Below are positions 38,095-47,337 of a stretch of 64,000 nt of DNA, in pieces. Under the pieces are notes generated by a model. The model was not told the DNA's origin, did not search any database, and saw only the letters and a program-made list of their open reading frames with translations. A program made the position numbers and the translations under genes. The DNA comes from Acaudatibacter sp050729515 (GTDB lineage: Bacteria; Pseudomonadota; Alphaproteobacteria; Caulobacterales; Caulobacteraceae): assembly GCA_050729515.1 (NCBI GenBank), contig JBOHLG010000008.1:50564-114563 (forward strand), read 5' to 3'. Every line of letters starts with the position of its first letter. The stretch's first letter is position 1.

Positions 38095-38763
38095 TTACTC
38101 GGCCTCGCCCCATATCCGGCGAAGGTTGTTGCGCACGTACTGGAGGCGCGTGCGGTTGTCCCAGCTCATGTTGTAGCCCTCCAGCGCCGCCACCTCGTCG
38201 AGATGCCAGAGGAGTTCGCGGTTGGCCGGATCGGGAATCGAACTTTCGATGAAGGTCAGCGCGACAAGCCTCTCGCCCCTGGTCACCGGCTTCACCTCAT
38301 GGAGGAAATGCGAGGGATAGACCACGGCCGCGCCGGGGGGCCCCTTGAAGGCGACGCTGCGCGCGCCGAGGTGGATCGTCAGCTCTCCGCCATCGTAGGT
38401 GGAAGGCTCGGCGATGAAGAGCGTGCAGGAGAGATCCGAGCGGAGCGGGCGCGGTCCGAGCGGCATGAAGGCCGCGTCGGAGTGGACCCCATAGTTCATG
38501 CCAGGCGCGTACTTGGCCAGCATCGGCGGGGCGAGAATCCGGGGGAAGGCGAAATTGCGGAACGGCTCGCAGCGCAGCAGCGCGCCGGCCATGAGCTTGG
38601 AGGACTCGGCGAAGACCGGGTCCGCATGGTCGATCTGAAGATTGTTCTTGACCTTCGAATGGGGGCTCGAGAGCCGCCCGTCGGCGAACTTCGCCGTCTT
38701 CGCGAGGGCTGCCAGGCGGGCGATCTCGGCCGGGGCGAGGACGCCCTCGATTTCCAGGAACAT
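38095..38763 (-). CDS. PiuC-like Fe(II)/2OG dioxygenase
   Basis: A 222-aa dioxygenase of the PKHD-type/PiuC family. The iron triad shows as HxD in YGVHSDAAFMPLG and a distal His in YPSHFLHEVKPVTRGERLVAL, whose Arg would bind 2OG. The C-terminus ends DNRTRLQYVRNNLRRIWG, as usual for PiuC. These proteins are commonly encoded beside TonB receptors in Proteobacteria, and their substrate is unsettled. ATG 38763 is chosen since the extension upstream lies in the next gene. It follows the double TPR-sulfotransferase gene by 11 nt and is cotranscribed with it. Confidence 0.9.
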   Translation of the reverse strand: MFLEIEGVLAPAEIARLAALAKTAKFADGRLSSPHSKVKNNLQIDHADPVFAESSKLMAGALLRCEPFRNFAFPRILAPPMLAKYAPGMNYGVHSDAAFMPLGPRPLRSDLSCTLFIAEPSTYDGGELTIHLGARSVAFKGPPGAAVVYPSHFLHEVKPVTRGERLVALTFIESSIPDPANRELLWHLDEVAALEGYNMSWDNRTRLQYVRNNLRRIWGEAE

Positions 38764-38774
38764 CGGCGCGCCCT

Positions 38775-41700
38775 CTAGTCCGGCGGGTAGGCGAACTTCT
38801 CGACCCAGGGCGAAAGGATCGGAAGGGCGCGGGCGATTTGCGGCTTGTAGTTGCGCCAGGCACCGACGCCCTCGCCGGAAAGGCCGCCGGCGAGCTGGGC
38901 CGAGCTGGGCGTGGCGACCTCGCCGGCCCGCGCTGCAAAACCGCCCATGGCCTCGCTCCATGGCGTTCCGAGGAACTCGCAGATCGCTCTTGTCTCACCT
39001 TCGAAATCGGCGAGGAGCGCCTCGAAGGCCTGGATGCGCAGATCGAGCTCGAGTTTCTCCCGATAGATCTCAAAGAGGTCCATGGTCGCTGCGTAGAGCC
39101 GCGCCGCGTTTGAGAGGTCGAGGAAGTCAATGGTGGTGGGATTGATCGCCAACGGCCGGCGGAAGCAGGAGAGGACCACGTCCCGCGGATCGCGCCTCAG
39201 GAAGACGATCTTGGCGGCGGGAAAGAGTCTCGAGAGGATCGGCAGGGCGAGGGTGTTCATGGGGAGCTTGTCGACGAGGCGCCGGCCGTCGTCCGGCCAG
39301 CCGGCCCTTCGCGCGCGAACGAGATAGCGCGATGCGGCCTCGTCGGCCTCTTTCGTCGAGAGGCGCGCCAGCCGCTCGAGAGCCGCCACGTCGGCGAAGA
39401 ACGTGGCGACCTCTTGGCTCAGAAGATCAGCTTCGTCGAGCGTGAAAAGAGTCGGATTGAGGGCGAGCGCCTGGGAGAGGAGCGTCGTCCCCGATCTCGG
39501 AAAGCCCAGCACGAAGGTCGGTGCCGGATTGAAACCCGGTTCGCCGCGCCGCCAGAGGCCCGAGTCGGCGGCTTCGAAGTAGGCCGAGAGACGGGCGATG
39601 ATGTTCGAAGTCCGCTCCGCGCCCAAGGCGGCGAAACGCGGCCCATGGACCTGCCCGATTCCCGCCGCGCCACGCGAATAGGCCGCGAACGCCTCGCCGA
39701 ACCGTCCCAGGCGGTCCAGGGCGTCGCCCCGCAACCGTTCGGCCAGAGCGCGCTCATGCGCGCCGGTCCCCGGCGAAGCGGCAAGCGTCGTCAGGCGTCG
39801 CTCGGCCTCGGCCGCCGCGCCCTCGGCGATCTCCGCCTGCGCGAGGGCGAGGCTGGCGGCGGGAAGGGCCGGGGCGATGGCGAGCGCCTCGGCGGCATGC
39901 CGTCGAGCCTCCGCCCAGTCGCCGCGGCGGGCGGCGAGCGAAGCCAGGGCGCCGAGTGCAGGAGCGTGGCGGGGTTCGAGGGCGAGGGCGAACTGATATG
40001 CCGACGCGGCGGCGGCCAGTTCGCCGAGATTCTCGAGGGCGAACCCGCGATTGAACTGGACCGGCGCGAAGTGTGGGTCCAGAGCGGCCGCGTCGTCCAG
40101 GTGCGCGAGAGCCTCGGCGTTCCTTCCCATCCGCGCGAGGCACAGCCCCAGCGCCGAGAGCAGCGCCACCTCCCCGGGCGCGTCGCCCAGGGCGAATTCC
40201 AAGTCCTCGATGGCCCCGGCTGGATCCCCCTCCTGCTGTCGCCTGACCCCACGGAGGCGATGAAAGAGGGGGTCCGAGAACCCCTTGGCGAACGCATCAT
40301 CCACGGCCGAAAACGCCTCGCGCCAGCGACCCGCGCCAATCGATCCGCCCACCGCCGCGCGAATCGAGATCAGCTCCGGACTCGCAGCGGCGGGGAGAAG
40401 GGCGGGATCGGTCGGAGCGTAGCCGTACCGCCTCACCCAAGGCTCGAGAATCGGGAGGATTGGCCTCATCCAGCGCGCATAGCGCTTCCAGGCTCCGATT
40501 CCTCGATCATTGAGGCCTTGAGCGAGTTGCGCGGCGCTCGGCGTCCTGGCGAGCGAACCCCGGGCGGCGAAGTCACGCACCACCGGATCGAATTCGAGCT
40601 CTAGGAAATTGAGCGTCCTTCCCAACTCGCCGTCGAAGTCGGAAACCACGTCCTCGTTCCTGACCGTCAGGACTTCCAGCGGAAGCCGCCTCCCGCAAAG
40701 ATCAGCCAACCGCATGACTTGATCGTAGTAATTCGCCGCTCTTTCCAAGGTCAACAATTCATACATCACCTCGTTCGCGCCAAAGAGGCGTCGAAAGCAG
40801 CTAAATACGACGTCTCTAGGATCTCTCAACGCAAAGATAATCCGCGCTTCTGGGAACAACTTCGAGATCACCGGCAAGGCGACGGTTCCGATCGGAAGCT
40901 TGTCGACAATGGTCTTGCCGTGAATTGGTTCGTCCAGAAGAGCGGCGGCGCGGTTCCAGTAAATCGAACGGCATTCTCTGATCGCCTTTTCGTCCAGACG
41001 GACGAGCCTGCCCAGCGCGTCTTCGTCGGCCATGAGGTCGCCGGCGCACATTCGAAGCGCGTCCGTCTCGGCGAGAGCGACGATCGACGGATGGCGGTCG
41101 AGGGCGCTTTCGAGAAGCGTGGTGCCAGATCTTGGGAATCCCACCAGGAAGGCGTGTCCCGCGACCCCGAAATTCGCCCGATCACCGCCGGGGCGTTCCC
41201 GCCACTGGGCGAGGCTCGCGCCCCTGAAGTAGTTTTCAATCATCCCGGCATGGTCGACCGCTCGCCGCGAATTTTCGGAACCGCTTTGTCCGGCCGCCTT
41301 CTCCATCAGATGATTGCTGGCCTGATAGAAGGCGAATGCGTCCTGATGGCGGAGCAAAGCGTCCATCGAATCGCCGAGGACGGACAGGATTTCGGCGCGG
41401 GCCTGATCGGGAATTTCGAGGCGCTGGAGGAGGGTTCGACAGCGCTCGGCGGCGCGCCCCGGGTGGCCCTGCGCAAAGTCGGCGCTGGCCAGAGCGATGC
41501 CGGCGCCGGCGTGATGCGGCTCGAGCGCCAGAGCCCGTTGCGCAAAATCGCGAGCCTCTTCGAACTTGCTCAGTCGGACGTTGACCCTGGCCAGGGTCGC
41601 AAGGGGTTCCGCTGCTTCGGGCCGAAGGCGCGCCGCCTCCTCGGCCTCGCGTTTCGCCTCGTCGAAATCGCTCAGATCGAAGAGCGCGGCGGCGTAGAGC

Positions 41701-42044
41701 ATGCGGGCGTCCACAGAGGAGGGATCGATCGCGACGGCGCGCTCGGCCGACTCCCTCGCGTCCCGCCACTGCCTGATCTTCCGCTGCAGCCGCCCAAGCC
41801 GCAGCCAGGCGGAAAAATCGTCCGGGGCCAGGCGCGCGGCCTTCTGAGCCAGTCCGGCGGCATCCCATGCCCGGCCATCCTCCTCCAATCCCTCGGCCAC
41901 CAACTGAAGAACGAGCGGCGCATCGTTCCCGGCTCCGAGGGCCCGGATCGCCATGTCGATGGCGCGGCTGCGGCTCTCCTGCGCCGCGGCGGCGGCCTCG
42001 ATCTCGGCGAGGGCGGGAACGGGCTTGGCGAGCGTCTCGCTCAT
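38775..42044 (-). CDS. tandem TPR-sulfotransferase (TPR-ST-TPR-ST), 1089 aa
   Basis: One open frame carries the TPR + sulfotransferase architecture twice. The first module has TPR-like helices (about residues 40-250) and a sulfotransferase domain with P-loop FLVGFPRSGTTLLESAL at about 300, then TIVDKLPIGTVALPVI and FALRDPRDVVFSCFRR. The second has TPRs (about 560-760) and P-loop FVLGFPRSGTTLLSQAL near 835, then RLVDKLPMNTLALPIL and FLRRDPRDVVLSCFRR. Each domain ends with ARTPSAAQLAQGL- or VATPSSAQLAGGL-type motifs. Both P-loops are intact, so both halves may transfer sulfate from PAPS, presumably to a protein or glycan. Usual family members have one module (about 500-650 aa). The ATG overlaps the preceding TPR-2OG gene's stop by 4 nt. 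Confidence 0.92.
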   Translation of the reverse strand: MSETLAKPVPALAEIEAAAAAQESRSRAIDMAIRALGAGNDAPLVLQLVAEGLEEDGRAWDAAGLAQKAARLAPDDFSAWLRLGRLQRKIRQWRDARESAERAVAIDPSSVDARMLYAAALFDLSDFDEAKREAEEAARLRPEAAEPLATLARVNVRLSKFEEARDFAQRALALEPHHAGAGIALASADFAQGHPGRAAERCRTLLQRLEIPDQARAEILSVLGDSMDALLRHQDAFAFYQASNHLMEKAAGQSGSENSRRAVDHAGMIENYFRGASLAQWRERPGGDRANFGVAGHAFLVGFPRSGTTLLESALDRHPSIVALAETDALRMCAGDLMADEDALGRLVRLDEKAIRECRSIYWNRAAALLDEPIHGKTIVDKLPIGTVALPVISKLFPEARIIFALRDPRDVVFSCFRRLFGANEVMYELLTLERAANYYDQVMRLADLCGRRLPLEVLTVRNEDVVSDFDGELGRTLNFLELEFDPVVRDFAARGSLARTPSAAQLAQGLNDRGIGAWKRYARWMRPILPILEPWVRRYGYAPTDPALLPAAASPELISIRAAVGGSIGAGRWREAFSAVDDAFAKGFSDPLFHRLRGVRRQQEGDPAGAIEDLEFALGDAPGEVALLSALGLCLARMGRNAEALAHLDDAAALDPHFAPVQFNRGFALENLGELAAAASAYQFALALEPRHAPALGALASLAARRGDWAEARRHAAEALAIAPALPAASLALAQAEIAEGAAAEAERRLTTLAASPGTGAHERALAERLRGDALDRLGRFGEAFAAYSRGAAGIGQVHGPRFAALGAERTSNIIARLSAYFEAADSGLWRRGEPGFNPAPTFVLGFPRSGTTLLSQALALNPTLFTLDEADLLSQEVATFFADVAALERLARLSTKEADEAASRYLVRARRAGWPDDGRRLVDKLPMNTLALPILSRLFPAAKIVFLRRDPRDVVLSCFRRPLAINPTTIDFLDLSNAARLYAATMDLFEIYREKLELDLRIQAFEALLADFEGETRAICEFLGTPWSEAMGGFAARAGEVATPSSAQLAGGLSGEGVGAWRNYKPQIARALPILSPWVEKFAYPPD

Positions 42045-43777
42045 CGCGGGTTTCCCTCGGTCGGGACGACATCGAAGGCAATGGTGAGGCGAGCCTCCTC
42101 GCCGGTGAACGGAATGGTCCCGTGCCACATATAGGAGGGGAAGAGGGCGAGGAGCCCCGGCTCGGGCTTGATGAAGTGCTGGGGGTCCAGGTGCGGGTTG
42201 GTGGGGACACCCGGCTGGCCGAACTGCAGCCAGCCTTCGCGACCCCCCGCCTCCACCGCCGAGGGAAGGGAAATGTAGCACGCCGAGGAGAGCCAGCCGC
42301 GCGGGTGCAAGTGGCCGGCGTGAAAGCCGCTCTCCCTGATCCGAACGCTCCATTCGCCGTTGAAGGCGTAGTCTTGCGTGCGCCGCGAACGAACCGGATC
42401 ATCTCCTGGACCGAGCGCCGCGATGTAGGCGCGGATCGGGCCGTCGACGGCTTGGAAGAAGGCCTGGATCACCGGATCCTGGTTCAGGGTCAGGCGCTGG
42501 CTCGTCTGGCTGCCGTGGCGGATCGACTGGCCGACCGGATGGGTACGGAAGCGGTGGAGGCGCTCGAGCGCGGGGACGAGATCGGCAAGATAGCTCGCAA
42601 GGTCTGGCCAGCCCGGCGGGACATCGATGGTCCCGCTTCTCACCAGCGATCCGTAGTCGTAGAGCTCGCCGTATCGGGGATCGTCCAGCATGCGCCAGCA
42701 GGTGGCGAGCAAACCGAGCGAATGCTGGTCGAGCGGCGCCTCGGCGTAGAGGCGCTCGAAGATGGTCAGAGCCAAGCTAGGCTCGCCGGCGGCGAGGTGG
42801 GCTTCGCCCAGCGTGCTCAGGGCCACCGGCTGATCGGGGAGGGCGGCGACGCCGTCCGCGGCGTGGAAGAGCGCGCGGCGCGGATCGACCCACAGCGAGA
42901 GGCGCGCGGCGATGACATGCATCATCGGCTCGCAGTCCGCGCGCCTGGTTGTCGGCGCGACCGCCTCGTAGGCGCCTTGAAGATCGCCTCCGGTTTGGAG
43001 GAGCTCCGCCTTCTTGAGCCGAAGGCCCTGGACGTCCGGAAAACGGGCGATGGCGCGATCGAGATCGCCCCCGGCCGCTCCGACGTCGTCGGTTCGCATC
43101 CAGATGAGCTGGGCGAGTTCGCCATGGGCCTCGATGTGATCGCCCCGCCGAGCAAGGACCTGGCGATAGGCGGCCTCGGCTTCGAGGTCCCTCCCTTGGC
43201 CCAGGAGGCTGCGGGCGAGCACGAGCCAGGCCTCCGGGGCGTCCAGCCCTTTGGTGAAGGCTGTTCGCGCGGCAGTCTCGGCCTCGGCGAAGCGCTCGAG
43301 ATCGCAAAGGACGCCGGCGAGATTGTGCTGGGCCGCCGCGCTCGAGGAAGCGGTGGCGACTGCCCGCTGGAAACTCGAGAGCGCTTCTGTGCTGCGGCCG
43401 AGGCTTTTGAGCGCCTCGCCTTCGAGCATGATCAGCGGAAGGTCGGGCTTCGGCGCGGCGAGGAAAGGGGAGAGGAGGCTGAGAACTTCTTCCGCCCGTC
43501 CCTGGGCAAGCAGAAGCTCTCCAAGGGCGTAGGCCGTCGGTCCGGAATTGGGCGATAGGCTCAATGCCGCCTTCAGGTCCGCCTCGGCGCCGGCCTCATC
43601 GCCGCCGGCGCGCTTGGCGATGCCCAGAAGTCGACGGATGTCGGGATGGGCGGGAGCGGCGCGGGCCAGGCCTTGGAGGAGCGGGAGCGCCTCGGCCGCC
43701 CGTCCGGCCTCGATGAGGCCGGCGGCGCGCTGGAAGGTCTCGAAGGCGCTTGAATCTGCAGCGCGGACTTCGCTCAT
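42041..43777 (-). CDS. TPR protein with C-terminal 2OG-Fe(II) oxygenase domain
   Basis: A 578-aa fusion. Residues 1-370 are TPR-like repeats (for example AAGLIEAGRAAEALPLLQGL and ALSLSPNSGPTAYALGELLL). The C-terminal 200 residues are a 2OG-FeII_Oxy_5-type domain: GFHAGHLHPRGWLSSACYIS, then GLLALFPSYMWHGTIPFTG, then EARLTIAFDVVP, giving the His/His and Arg constellation. It heads an apparent operon: TPR-2OG, double TPR-sulfotransferase, PiuC-like. A TonB receptor lies upstream behind a terminator. TPRs probably recruit the protein to be hydroxylated. Confidence 0.88.
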   Translation of the reverse strand: MSEVRAADSSAFETFQRAAGLIEAGRAAEALPLLQGLARAAPAHPDIRRLLGIAKRAGGDEAGAEADLKAALSLSPNSGPTAYALGELLLAQGRAEEVLSLLSPFLAAPKPDLPLIMLEGEALKSLGRSTEALSSFQRAVATASSSAAAQHNLAGVLCDLERFAEAETAARTAFTKGLDAPEAWLVLARSLLGQGRDLEAEAAYRQVLARRGDHIEAHGELAQLIWMRTDDVGAAGGDLDRAIARFPDVQGLRLKKAELLQTGGDLQGAYEAVAPTTRRADCEPMMHVIAARLSLWVDPRRALFHAADGVAALPDQPVALSTLGEAHLAAGEPSLALTIFERLYAEAPLDQHSLGLLATCWRMLDDPRYGELYDYGSLVRSGTIDVPPGWPDLASYLADLVPALERLHRFRTHPVGQSIRHGSQTSQRLTLNQDPVIQAFFQAVDGPIRAYIAALGPGDDPVRSRRTQDYAFNGEWSVRIRESGFHAGHLHPRGWLSSACYISLPSAVEAGGREGWLQFGQPGVPTNPHLDPQHFIKPEPGLLALFPSYMWHGTIPFTGEEARLTIAFDVVPTEGNPR

Positions 43778-43852
43778 GGCGCCTTCTTAAGCGAAGCCCC
43801 GCCTGATGGCGATGCGACGAGATTAATCCTCCTCCGTGCGAGGTAGGATTTG

Positions 43853-43889
43853 CCAAAAGAAAGGGGGCGGCGGATTGCTCCGCCGCCCC
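43853..43889 (-). terminator. Rho-independent terminator of the TonB receptor gene
   Basis: A perfect 11-bp stem (43864-43874 with 43879-43889) around a 4-nt loop, followed on the minus strand by CTTTCTTTT at 43853-43861. It stands about 30 nt beyond the receptor stop and separates it from the TPR-2OG operon. A palindrome, AGGATCTCGAGATCCT, lies immediately upstream at 43890-43905. Confidence 0.85.
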
Positions 43890-43919
43890 AGGATCTCGAG
43901 ATCCTGTTCGCCCCAGGCT

Positions 43920-46900
43920 TTAGAAGTCGGCCGTGAGCCCCACGAAGATGTAGCGGCCCAGCGGATCGTAGACCTGCGGAAAGGTATTGCCGGTGCAGAA
44001 CGTACTGGGGCACGCGTTGGTGGTGCTGACGATCGGCGGGTCGCGGTCGAAGATGTTGTTGACCCCGGCCCGGAACGTGTAGCGGTCGCGGAACCGCCAC
44101 TGGCCGGCGAGATCGAACCAGTTGTACGCCTCGATGTGGCAATCGGCGCACCCGGTCTGTCCGGTGTCGAGATTGACCGCACCGGTGTACCGCCAGGCGA
44201 CCGAAAGCTCGAGGCCGTCCCACGGCGTCGACCAGGTGACCCGCAACTTGTGTTTCCAGGACGGCAGGGGACCGCTGAGGGTGGTGTTGTTGCCGCAGAC
44301 GAGACCGTACTTGCCGACACAGGAGAGCACCGACGCGCCGGGGATCCCCGAGAAGTAGAGGTAATCATGGACGTAGGTGCCGTTGAAGTCGAAAGCCAGT
44401 CCGCCCCAGTCCCCAACTCCAAGGTCTCGGAAGCGGAAGCGGTAGTCGGCGGCGAAGTCGACGCCGGACTCCTTGATGTAACCGGCGTTCTGGACGGTAT
44501 CAACGATATAGCCGGTAGTCGGAAGGCCGAGCGCCGTGGTGCCGAGCCACAGCGAGCCGATGTTGTTGCGGTGGACCAAGTTGCAGAAGGTCGGGTTTCC
44601 AGTGAGGGCGCACTGGTCGAGGATGTTGTCGGCGCCGTAACTCTGGACCACGTTCTGGATGTTGATGTTGAAGTAATCCACCGAGGCGTGGAACCCGCGC
44701 AGGAACTCGTGCGGCGTCAGGACCACGCCCACCGAGTAGGTGTTGGCCTTTTCCGGCCTGAGGTTGACGTTTCCGCCGATGAGACCGTTGTACTGAGAGG
44801 CCGGATTGGGCGCGAGGTGGCCATATTGGGCCGCGGTCACCCCCGTGTTCGCGCATTGCGCCGCGGTGTAGGTCGGCGTCGGTCCCGTACAGTTGTCGGT
44901 GTTGCCGTCCAGAGCGACGAAATTCGGGGTGTAGAGCTCCAGGATGTTCGGGGCTCGCACCGAACGGTTGAAACCGCCGCGAATGCGGATGTCGTCGGTG
45001 ATCGCCCAGTCGCCGGTGATCTTGTAGGTCGTGGTGCCGCCCTCGAGATTGTAGTCCGAGTACCGATAGCCGAGGTCGGCGGACAGATCCTTGAAGAAGG
45101 GGACGTTCTGGACGATCGGAATACGCGCTTCGCCGAAGAACTCCTTGACGTCATATTCACCCGTAACGTTCTGGCGCGAGCCGCCCTGGCCCGCGAGATC
45201 GCCGGTCAGGAATTCGACGTCGTTCTGGAAGTTCTCGGTCTCGCGTCGGTATTCGCCGCCGATAGCGAAGCCGAGCCCGTCGGTCGCCCAGGGCGACTTC
45301 GCGCCATAGGGGCCGAGATCACCGGTGATCGCGCCGGAAACCACCTGCTCGGTCAGTTGGGCTTCCTGGAAGCCGGGGGCTCCGATGTAGTTGGTCGCCG
45401 CTGAGGTGACCCCGCCGGGCACCCAGATGTTCCACGGTACGCAGGCCGGATCGACCGGGGCCGCGCCGCCGACGCTGAGCGTCGAGGCGCAGACCGGCGC
45501 GCCGGTCGTCGGGTCTGGCACGACGTCAAGCGCCCGGGCGAGCTTTATCTTGGAAACGTCGTTGATGTACTCCTCGGAAAGGAGCGAGGCGCCGTACATG
45601 GCGTAGGCGTCGTAGTGGAAGTTGTCGTTGAAATCGCCCTTCATGCCGATGATGGCCCGATAGTCGTCGTGGCGCCGGTCATCGACCCGATTGCCCCCTT
45701 CGACATTGCGGCGAAGGATGATCACGCTGTTGTTGACGTCCGTGGACGCAGGACCGGTCGCCAGGCCGTACTGGGTGCAGATGGCGTTCTGCTCGGCCGT
45801 CGTCAGGAGCGGATCGCTGCACGGGATCGTTTCGGTGAAGCCGAAACTACCGCTGGGGGCGATCTGGGCTTCGGTATGATCGTCCATGAACATGAACTGC
45901 GCGTAGGGCTGCAGCAGCGGGCTGATGTCGTAATGAGCGAAGAAGCCGCCGGTGTAGCGCTCGTCAGGCCGTTGGAAGTAGTTGAGGGCGCCGTAGTTGA
46001 AGAGGCCCTTGCCAGTGTAGGCCGGGAAGGTTGTCGCTGCGCCCGTGCCGGTCGCGCCGTACAGAGAATACTCCGGGGCGGAGGAGGCTCCGGGCGGGAC
46101 GGAGAAATTCGGGCCGTAGACGATGAACCGTCCGTAGGCGTCCGTGCTGGATCCGGAGCAGGCATACTTTGTGCCGACCACCGCGATGGTGCAGGTGGAG
46201 TAGTCGCGCGTGGCCTCCAGGACCGCATCGGTATGGCGGTAACCGACATAGCCCTCGACGTTGCCCTTGCCGTCCGGCGAGTTCACCCCGAAGATCACCG
46301 TCGCATCCACTGTGTTGCCGTCCCACACGCTTCCGGTCGGGTAGGGAAAGCCGCTCGTGGCGTTGGCCTGCTGGGCGAGGGTCGAGCCGTTGTCGTTTTC
46401 GTAGAGGCCGTAGTTCACGTCGAGCTGCAGGCCCTGAAAGTTCTTCTTCATGATGAAGTTGACGACACCCGCGACGGCGTCAGCCCCGTACACAGCCGAG
46501 GCCCCGGCCATGTCGACTTCGACCCGGTCGATCAGGGCGGCGGGGATGAAGTTGATGTCCGGAACCGGATCGGTCGGGTCGCCCGGCACCACGCGGCGGC
46601 CGTCGATCAGCACCAGGGTCCGCTTGTCGCCCAGGCCGCGCAGGCTGATGGTCGCCGTGCCGGTCGCGCCGTTGGCGAGGAAATCGCCTTGCGCCGCCAC
46701 CACCTGGGGCAGCTGGTTGACCAGGTCCTCCACCCGAGTCGTGCCGGAGAGTTGCAGTTGCTGGCTGGTCACCGCCGTCACCGGCGCGATGCTGGTGAGG
46801 TTCGGCTGCGGGATCCGCGAACCGGTCACCACGATTTCGCCGACCGTCGCGGCCGGAGCGCCGGTCGCCGCCGGAGCAGGCGCGGTCTGAGCGAAGGCGC

Positions 46901-46976
46901 CGCCGGCCGCGGCCAGCGCAAAGCCGCTGATCATCGAGGAGGCGAGAAGCCGCGTCCTGGTGCTCGTGTGGGTCAA
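43920..46976 (-). CDS. TonB-dependent receptor (1018 aa)
   Basis: A large outer-membrane receptor. The start is TTG 46976, placed 8 nt after GGAGG. The extension to a GTG at 47015 lacks one. The signal peptide ends near GGAFAQ (about residue 30). The TonB box is VGEIVVTGSRIPQPN. The plug domain shows TRVEDLVNQLPQVVAAQGDF, ISLRGLGDKRTLVLIDGRRV and GADAVAGVVNFIMKKNFQG. The C-terminus ends GRYIFVGLTADF with the barrel-assembly Phe. The DGRRV/IMKKNF type is common in Caulobacterales and Sphingomonadales for plant-polymer or glycan uptake. It has its own terminator, then the hydroxylase/sulfotransferase operon on the same strand. Confidence 0.93.
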   Translation of the reverse strand: MTHTSTRTRLLASSMISGFALAAAGGAFAQTAPAPAATGAPAATVGEIVVTGSRIPQPNLTSIAPVTAVTSQQLQLSGTTRVEDLVNQLPQVVAAQGDFLANGATGTATISLRGLGDKRTLVLIDGRRVVPGDPTDPVPDINFIPAALIDRVEVDMAGASAVYGADAVAGVVNFIMKKNFQGLQLDVNYGLYENDNGSTLAQQANATSGFPYPTGSVWDGNTVDATVIFGVNSPDGKGNVEGYVGYRHTDAVLEATRDYSTCTIAVVGTKYACSGSSTDAYGRFIVYGPNFSVPPGASSAPEYSLYGATGTGAATTFPAYTGKGLFNYGALNYFQRPDERYTGGFFAHYDISPLLQPYAQFMFMDDHTEAQIAPSGSFGFTETIPCSDPLLTTAEQNAICTQYGLATGPASTDVNNSVIILRRNVEGGNRVDDRRHDDYRAIIGMKGDFNDNFHYDAYAMYGASLLSEEYINDVSKIKLARALDVVPDPTTGAPVCASTLSVGGAAPVDPACVPWNIWVPGGVTSAATNYIGAPGFQEAQLTEQVVSGAITGDLGPYGAKSPWATDGLGFAIGGEYRRETENFQNDVEFLTGDLAGQGGSRQNVTGEYDVKEFFGEARIPIVQNVPFFKDLSADLGYRYSDYNLEGGTTTYKITGDWAITDDIRIRGGFNRSVRAPNILELYTPNFVALDGNTDNCTGPTPTYTAAQCANTGVTAAQYGHLAPNPASQYNGLIGGNVNLRPEKANTYSVGVVLTPHEFLRGFHASVDYFNINIQNVVQSYGADNILDQCALTGNPTFCNLVHRNNIGSLWLGTTALGLPTTGYIVDTVQNAGYIKESGVDFAADYRFRFRDLGVGDWGGLAFDFNGTYVHDYLYFSGIPGASVLSCVGKYGLVCGNNTTLSGPLPSWKHKLRVTWSTPWDGLELSVAWRYTGAVNLDTGQTGCADCHIEAYNWFDLAGQWRFRDRYTFRAGVNNIFDRDPPIVSTTNACPSTFCTGNTFPQVYDPLGRYIFVGLTADF

Positions 46977-47337
46977 GATTGAGTCCTCCAGTCGGCGCCG
47001 GCTCTTTTCCCCCACTTTTGAGAGCGGCCGGGCCGAAGAACATGAATGGTCCGGGCGAATAGAGCGCCCCGGTTAGCCATTAGTTATCGGGGGGCGCCCG
47101 AACCGGTCAACGAGATTACGTCGCTGTAACGTGTTCGCCCGCGACCTGTCACTTTCCGGTCACAGACGGCCGCGTTCGAGAGTCCTAGCGCTGTCCACCG
47201 ACCGTTTCCGGTCGAAAAGTCGACACGTTTCGAGCCGCGGAGGCCGGATTTTCGCCCTAGGAAATGGCTTGTCTCGCGCGCGGAGAATAGCGGAGATAGA
47301 GTTCGCAACGCTCCTCAAGACACCAAGAGAGCCTTGG
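46977..47337. other. intergenic region between divergent genes
   Basis: 361 nt between the receptor start (minus) and the next plus-strand gene. It must hold both promoters. GGAGG at 46985-46989 (minus) sets the receptor start. A short inverted repeat GACCGTTTCCGGTC (stem GACCG) lies near 47200. No convincing -35/-10 pair, riboswitch or small gene was found. Confidence 0.4.
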
